Shown here: in pieces, positions 58,814-64,000 of the stretch
How the letters are laid out: the number at the start of each line of letters is the position of its first letter
Position numbering within the stretch: the first letter of the stretch is position 1
Assembly (NCBI RefSeq): GCF_036323735.1
Contig: NC_086037.1
Location: 63,422,502 to 63,486,501 of the forward strand
Length of the DNA: 64,000 nucleotides
Origin: Rattus norvegicus
Taxonomy: Eukaryota > Chordata > Mammalia > Rodentia > Muridae
Reading direction: 5' to 3'
Program-made: the position numbers and the translations under genes
The notes under the pieces: generated by a model
Database searches by the model: none
Seen by the model: only the letters and a program-made list of their open reading frames with translations
What the model was told of the DNA's origin: nothing

Positions 58814-58925
58814 GTGCTCCTGGTAACATCTGCAGGTGATTTGGACTGCACCCCCGGATTCCAGCAGAAAGTGCTACACATCCACCAGCCTGCCGAATTC
58901 ATCGAGGACCAGCCGGTCCTAAACT
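58814..58925 (+). CDS. Cdh13: Cdh13 (T-cadherin) exon 2, partial CDS
   Basis: This internal coding exon is 112 bp long, starts in phase 0 and ends after the first base of a codon. It encodes 37 complete residues, including DLDCTPGFQQKV and HQPAEFIEDQPVLN. From memory of the family, these match residues about 16-52 of T-cadherin: the last part of the signal peptide (VLLVTSA) and the start of the propeptide. T-cadherin is a GPI-anchored atypical cadherin that binds adiponectin and LDL and acts in neurons, vascular and muscle cells. A pyrimidine-rich acceptor ending in CAG lies immediately upstream and GTAAG immediately downstream. The reading frame stays open on both sides by chance and includes a poly-Lys run from an A tract, so the splice sites, not the open frame, set the ends. 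Exon 1 (about 15 codons) and exon 3 are outside the window. Confidence 0.93.
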
Positions 58926-58931
58926 GTAAGC
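58923..58931 (+). other. Cdh13: Splice donor of Cdh13 exon 2
   Basis: The junction reads ACT|GTAAGC. The intronic GTAAG is a good match to the U1 consensus. The exonic -1 T is a weak base, compensated by +3 to +5 AAG. The exon ends after codon base 1, which fits the Asn-Leu continuation expected in T-cadherin. Confidence 0.85.
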
Positions 58932-59657
58932 TATCCCAGAAATACCTTGGGCCCACTCATGTGGACCCTCTCTGCTGCGTGTAACGCATCTCAGGGCGTT
59001 GGACCTCCTCGTGCTTTCTGTTCACATTCCTTATGTCACTGCGTGGCCGCTGGGTGGATGCTTTCAAATGACAGACTTGCTAGCTTGAGGATTAATACAC
59101 GACATGTGTCTCTTCTCAGTATTTTATCTCCAATGAGCCTTTCCGCCTCACATCTAGAAAAGGGGAACCACAACCTCCAGGGTGATTCTGCACTATGTGG
59201 AGGGAATGAAATCCAGCGTCACAGGGCAGATCCCAGAGTAAAACCATGGCCTTCTTACAGATGGCTGCTCTGCCCATTCTTTCTCATGTATAACATTGTA
59301 TCAAAGTCGCGGTGAGGGCCGGGTACTGGCGGCTGGGAATTTGTAGATATAGGAATCAAAAACTCTTGTTCTTAAAGCTGATAAGATGGTTTTTTTGAAA
59401 AAGATTCAAATCTTTTCTGCCGCTTCTGTGGATTAAACTCAAATCTCCCCCCCCCCCGGAAATTCCAATTGATTTCCGGAAAAGGTGCATCGCTCAGATC
59501 TGGTTATGATCTTCCACTGTACTTAACACCAATATTGTATTATCTTACCTCTAAGAGATCAAAATCATGGAGGTAAATGGAGAGCAGGTGCAGGTTTTAC
59601 ATGATAGAGTCTGAAATCGGTGGTGGACCTGACCAATCATCATAGACTTTTGAGCAC
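58926..59657. other. Unique sequence at the start of intron 2
   Basis: Nothing recognised except a C10 run near 59448-59457. Confidence 0.5.
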
Positions 59658-59925
59658 CATTTATTTATTTATTTATTTATTTACTTACTTATTTCCATTT
59701 TGGATATTTATTTTTAATCCCATGGCTACACTGGTGTGTGCGCGACTGTATGCACATGAGCTCAGATGCCCGAAAAGACCCAGAGAACACATTTGATCCG
59801 GAATAGAGCTGAATATGGTTGTGATTTGCCATGTGTGAATGCTGGACAATGAACTCTGACCCTCTGCGAGGACAGTAGGTGCTATCTGTATCGCTGAGCT
59901 GTATAGATATGGGGGTCTCTCCAAC
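59658..59925 (-). mobile_element. B3-type SINE with (TTTA)n tail
   Basis: Starts with TTTATTTATTTA units (the tail), then GATTTGCCATGTGTGAATGC, AATGAACTCTGACCCTCTGC and TATCGCTGAGCTGTATAGA. The order is the reverse complement of B3. Confidence 0.8.
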
Positions 59926-61004
59926 ACCAATGAGATCATCTCAGCAATTAGGGTCTAATGACAAGGTACAAAGGATGTGGATCCCAACGTACAATTTCCT
60001 AGTAACCTGTATCTCAGAGGGTGACTCTGGGTCAGGCCACCAGAAACACTCATTTGCTCTTTGATTTCTGTGCTGATGAGAGTCAATATATTTCAAGTAG
60101 ACCTCGATGGATGATGAACATCCTGGCTCCCCTCTTCCCTCACCTCCGTGTCTGTCTCTGTGTCTGTTTGTCCATCTCTGCCCCTTGCGTTCTTTCTTGT
60201 TTGTACCAAGTGATTATGCCAAATGGCCCCAAGGCTCATATGTTGGGAAATGCAAAGCTACCTTCAATATGGAAATCAATATGGAAATTAATAGAGCTGC
60301 TATGCAAAGCAGGCCCATAAATGTGATTGCTTCCGTAATCCTCATGACACCAAACAGCTTTCAATTCGCCACCAAGAAGCTGGGAACAATCCTAGTTTAG
60401 GGGGTCTTTTTAATTCAAACTGCAGCATGCCGTACATTCCGATATCCGAGGGGCGTCTGTGTGTGTGCATCGTCCTAATCCTCTCAGTCATTAACTTGGT
60501 TATGGCCCTTGTGCCTGCGGAAGCTGCTAAATGCTAGATGAGCCTAGGCTCGCCATCTAGGACAACACATTCGGGGAAATTCGGTGATGCAGGAATTGGC
60601 CATGTTTGTGCATGAGATGTTGGGTCAGCAGAATGTGATTAGCCCTTTCAGTGAAACCATTTGTCCACATTTGTTACTAAGACACAATGAGAAGCACTGT
60701 TTGGTTAAAGCAAACTCACCTCAAGGTGGCAGTGAATAGAGTTTCTTCCGAGCGCAGTCTGTGGCTGAGGTTAACTGTGTCTAGGTAGGGAAGGTCTGTG
60801 GAGACTGGAGAATGCCCGTTAGAAACTGCTTGGACAAACTTGAGTCTCCAAGAGGAGCGATGGCTGGTCTATTCCACCCAAAAAGGAAGTCAAAGCTTGA
60901 AATATTAAATGGAAATGCCCCTTTAATATTTTACCAGTATTTTTCCAGCTACTTCCAGTCTCTCTTCTTACTCTTTATCAGTTTTTTCTTTACAATTTAA
61001 AAGA
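59926..61004. other. Unique intronic sequence with possible conserved part
   Basis: 60190-60440 is repeat-free, AT-rich and CpG-retaining. It has a 12-bp tandem duplication TCAATATGGAAA (60264-60287) and an ATGCAAAG octamer-like word. Candidate regulatory DNA only. Confidence 0.4.
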
Positions 61005-61405
61005 TTTATTTTTAATTAATTGTTCATGTTTGTCCTCTCAGGCCAGAAAAGGGTATCAGATCCACTGGAGCAGTGGTTCTCAATGCTGCAACCCTTTCAT
61101 ACAGTTCCTCATGGGTGGTGACCCACACCATAAAGTTATCTTTGTTACTCCTTCATAACTTTAATTTTGCTACTGTTATGAACCATAATGTCAATATATG
61201 TGCTTTTTTTTGAGGTTCCTAGGCAATTTCTGTGAAAGGGTCATTTGGCCCCCGAAGGGGTGGTGACCCACAGGTTGAGAACCACCACAGAGGGAAGCTA
61301 TTCATGAGCCACCTGGCCTGGGTGCTTGGAGACAAACTCAGGTCCTAGTGGGGGTGGGGGAGCAGAATGTGCTCTTAACTCCCAAAACCATCTCTTTGTC
61401 CCTTG
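61005..61405 (-). mobile_element. B3-type SINE interrupted by URR1
   Basis: The left part (61005-61070) has GATTTATTTTTAATTAATTG and AAAAGGGTATCAGATCCACT. The right part (61288-61405) has ATGAGCCACCTGGCC, AAACTCAGGTCCTAG and TGTGCTCTTAACTCCCAAAA. Joined in order they follow the reverse complement of B3. Confidence 0.85.
61071..61287. mobile_element. URR1 hAT-Charlie DNA transposon nested in B3
   Basis: Terminal repeats CAGTGGTTCTCAATGCTGC and CAGGTTGAGAACCACCA. The interior has CTTCATAACTTTAATTTTGC and GAAAGGGTCATTTGGCCCCC. About 217 bp. The 8-bp target duplication is not clear (4-5 of 8). Confidence 0.92.
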
Positions 61406-61737
61406 CATGCATCTCAGAAGATTAAACACAAACCCCTTGTCTCTGAAGAAGTGTGAAGGGCCAACCTGAGAGGTGCATTCACTAGCAAGAACTAACACCT
61501 GGATGATGAATGAAAAATGAAAGTTGAACGGAGCCAGAAAGTTAGGGGGGAAAGCTTGGGTACAGGAATTTACATTTTTAAAGGTAAATGAAGTGGTTTG
61601 CGATGTAGAAATAGAAGCTGACGTTGTCTGGGCGCCAGAGGTTATGAAAAGGTAGGTGAGCGATAGCCTGGGCCTGTTCATGACATCTGTGGTTTGTATG
61701 TTTGCTGTGTTTGTAATAGTTGGGAAATCTGGTTAGA
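61406..61737. other. Unique intronic sequence
   Basis: Nothing recognised. Confidence 0.45.
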
Positions 61738-61872
61738 GGCCAGCATGGTTACTCAGTAGGTAAAGCATCCTCTGCCAAGCCTGAGGACCTGGGATCGGTC
61801 CTCAAGGTCCATGTAGGGGAAGCAGAGAGCTGCCTCCTATACATTGTCCTCCAGCTTTCACACATGTGCCAT
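61738..61872 (+). mobile_element. RSINE1/B4-type SINE
   Basis: CAGCATGGTTACTCAGTAGG, TAAAGCATCCTCTGCCAAGC, CTGAGGACCTGGGATCGGTC and CATTGTCCTCCAGCTTTCAC are the standard RSINE1 order, leading into a CA tail. Confidence 0.85.
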
Positions 61873-62028
61873 AACACACACACACACACACAGACACACA
61901 CACACACACAGACACACACACACACACAAACACAAACACACAGGCACAGACACACACAGACACAGATACATACACAGATACACACACACACACACAGACA
62001 CACACACATTCACACAAACACAGAGAGC
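61873..62028. repeat. (CA)n microsatellite with GA/AA interruptions
   Basis: CACACA runs broken by AGACA and AAACA every 10-20 bases. It forms the tail of the preceding SINE. Confidence 0.95.
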
Positions 62029-62163
62029 TCTAGAGAGAGGGGGGCAGGGGAGAGGGGAAGAGAGAGGGGGGAGAGGGAGAGAGGGGGAAGAGAAGGAGAG
62101 AGAGAAAGGAAGAAAGGAAGGAAGGAAGAAAGAAAGAAAAGAAAAGAAAAGGAAAGGAAAGGA

Positions 62164-62215
<52 letters not shown>

Positions 62216-62218
62216 AAG
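62029..62218. repeat. Polypurine GA/GGGGA/(GAAA)n tract
   Basis: About 190 bp of A and G only, starting GAGAGGGGG-like, then GGAAA, and ending in about 14 GAAA units and GTAAGTAAGT. High triplex potential. Confidence 0.95.
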
Positions 62219-64000
62219 TTTGGTTATAAGTCCTTGTGAATTTTTACATTCCAAAGGCAGAGTACAGCACAATCCACTCACTAATCGACCCCATGCCATA
62301 GGACTGGACGAAGTTGTCTGGAAGTGTTGGCCCTTTACCTCATGGTGAAACTCATCTGCTCATCTCCCGGGCTTGCATTCACAGCTGTTGCTTGGCTGTC
62401 CAGGGTTCTGGGAGTGTTTATTCTGGGCCAGGATTCCTGCTTTCTTTGTTCTGACAGCGCCATTTCCTTTTATCCTTTTTCATCTTCCTCCTTGCTTCCT
62501 GGTGAGTTGCCTTTTCCTGCTTTAACTGTTCCTAATGGGTCACCCCACTCCTTTCATTTCCTTAATATTTTATTCACTGCTACTCCAATACACGCTCCCT
62601 TCAGTTGTTCCAAAGCCTTTTATTTCCCTCACATCCAAATAACTCTTTATTCTGCTCTCCTTACTGCTAACTAGACCTGCTTTCTTCTTTAAAGGGCCAT
62701 TTTCCAACAAGCTGCTGGGATCAAAACACGGCATCCACTCTCTCTTGTCATGTACCCAGCAGTACCCCTCCTCTGAGTTTCTGAGTGGGATGCAAAGCCC
62801 CTGACTCACCAGGGCTCGGACAAAACTTTCTTGGTTTCATCTCAGTCTTGAAAGAGGGGTTATTCTCAGTGTCCGATGAGAAGTACAAGGAAAAGGGAAA
62901 TGCAGTTAGAAGGGGGCTCAGTGGGGTAGCTGTCCAGGTGTCTAACCAGGATGGAAACACCAAATTACCGAGTGCAATATCCTGCCTTGTTCACAGTCAG
63001 CTCAGACAGCTGACTTCCGCACACCACAGAGATCTCCACAGAACTCATTGAGTTCTGAAGGAAAAACCATATTTGTGATTGCCCCAGCCTCTGCTAATAG
63101 GTATGTCCAGTGTCCAGCATCCATAATGGACATGCTATTTGGTCACCCAACCAGTACAAGGACCGTATTCTTCACATTTCTATCCTTTATTGTTTATGTC
63201 TCCTAATGCATACACACACAAACCAAACACAAAGATACACAGAGAATGATTCCCACACTGAAGTGTACCTACAATACAATGTGTAATCACACTGCTAATC
63301 AAGACCCTGCATCCCTAGCGGAAAAGGCTGTGGTAAGGCTGAGGCATTGAGCAACCCAGTGACCTCACATAGTGAGGTCACATAGATACAGGTCAGGGTG
63401 CTTATTTAGGTGACTTTCCTTCCAGCTGTATAGCCAGAATGGAGGTCAAGAAAGAGGGTTTGAAAGTATGTTACCCAAGATTTTTAACTATCTTAGATTG
63501 AAAGAAATGTGTGCCATTTCTTCTCTGATAGATCAGCAGACTTGGGCATGGTAGTCAACTTAGCTGCAAGAGAGGCTGGGAGCCATCACTATGCAGATGC
63601 TGCAAGGGAGGCTGGGAGCCATCACTATGCAGATGCTGACAAGATCATATTATTCCATTTAAAACAAATAATAAAAAGCAAATGAAAGAACTCCAGCAAC
63701 TTTCTCAGGAGGAAACTAGAGTCCCTGGAGAAGATTTGGTCCATTTAAGAAGGAAAGTAAAGACACGCACCTTTAGTTTTAGCAGAAAGCACTTTCCACT
63801 TAGCAATCTGTCTTCCATACCCCTTCTTGGAAATATCCAAGGCAAAGCCCACCCTTCTTGAGGGTCAAAACAGAGATGGACTCCAGGGATATGTTCGTTA
63901 AGATGACATAGATTTAAGCATCCACTGACTATGCATTAATGCTCCATGCAGTTGTACACCAGTTGTCTCAGAGTGAGTGAGCTCTTTGAGTGCTCCGAGT
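62219..64000. other. Unique sequence of intron 2
   Basis: No transposon recognised. It contains a nuclear-receptor-like inverted repeat at 63360-63380 and a 36-bp tandem duplication at 63565-63636. No exon is supported. Confidence 0.5.
63565..63636. repeat. 36-bp perfect-type tandem duplication
   Basis: Two adjacent 36-bp units, TGCAAGAGAGGCTGGGAGCC onward, differ at one base (A/G). A recent duplication. Confidence 0.97.

Larger units (their letters stand above)
58926..64000 (+). other. Cdh13: Cdh13 intron 2, 5' portion
   Basis: The first 5 kb downstream of the exon 2 donor. It holds two B3 SINEs, one URR1, one RSINE1 with CA and GA tails, and about 3 kb of unique sequence. No further exon was recognised. 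Confidence 0.8.

Noticed and set aside
58415..58984. 189-codon + strand frame containing exon 2.
   Set aside because: It reads through a poly-A tract (poly-Lys) and intronic sequence. Only 58814-58925 is bounded by splice sites and matches T-cadherin.
61720..62239. 131-165-codon frames rich in His/Thr then Lys/Arg/Glu.
   Set aside because: Translations of the CA and GA simple repeats at a SINE tail.

Overview
The window looks like a rodent genome, most likely rat (Rattus). The evidence is the interspersed repeats: a young ID (BC1/tRNA-Ala-derived) SINE at 28735-28844 with an intact 14-bp target duplication, many B4A/ID_B1-type SINEs, B1 and B3 SINEs, Lx-type L1 3' ends, rodent LTR-like repeats, URR1 hAT elements and long CA/GA/TA microsatellites. 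Species and family names rest on recall of consensus sequences; no search was run.

Only one protein-coding segment is well supported: a 112-bp exon at 58814-58925 on the + strand. It has a strong acceptor and a GTAAG donor, and encodes 37 residues that match the end of the signal peptide and the start of the propeptide of T-cadherin (Cdh13, exon 2). On this reading positions 1-58813 are the 3' part of the very large Cdh13 intron 1, and 58926-64000 are the 5' part of intron 2. No CpG-island first exon, other exon, tRNA, rRNA or CRISPR array was recognised. The remaining open frames look like chance frames or low-complexity translations.

Layout. 1-9400: mostly unique intronic DNA with B4A, an L1 3'-UTR piece and B3. 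9400-17000: microsatellites, MIR, B4A copies, and an L1 fragment nested inside an older LTR-like repeat. 17000-22200: mostly unique. 22200-24600: TG-rich simple sequence and a 0.7-kb GT/G-rich minisatellite. 25400-35500: two copies of one 0.5-kb LTR-like repeat flanking MIR, B4A, L2, ID, a (TA)n run, a repeat-poor block (29400-30200) and a 0.75-kb (CCA)n-type array. 35500-43400: repeat-poor DNA with candidate regulatory blocks. 43400-58300: LTR-like repeats, B4, B1, MIR, an unexplained 69/73-bp inverted repeat, and a 56-bp array of nuclear-receptor-type half-sites (52407-52462). 58300-64000: exon 2, then B3 SINEs (one split by a URR1 transposon), and an RSINE1 with long CA and GA tails.

No novel enzymatic or defence-type system is visible. 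The observations most worth checking are the regulatory-looking intronic blocks, the 8-bp-period TGACCT array, the paired MEF2-type sites, the inverted repeat near 45.8/46.8 kb and the nested transposons.
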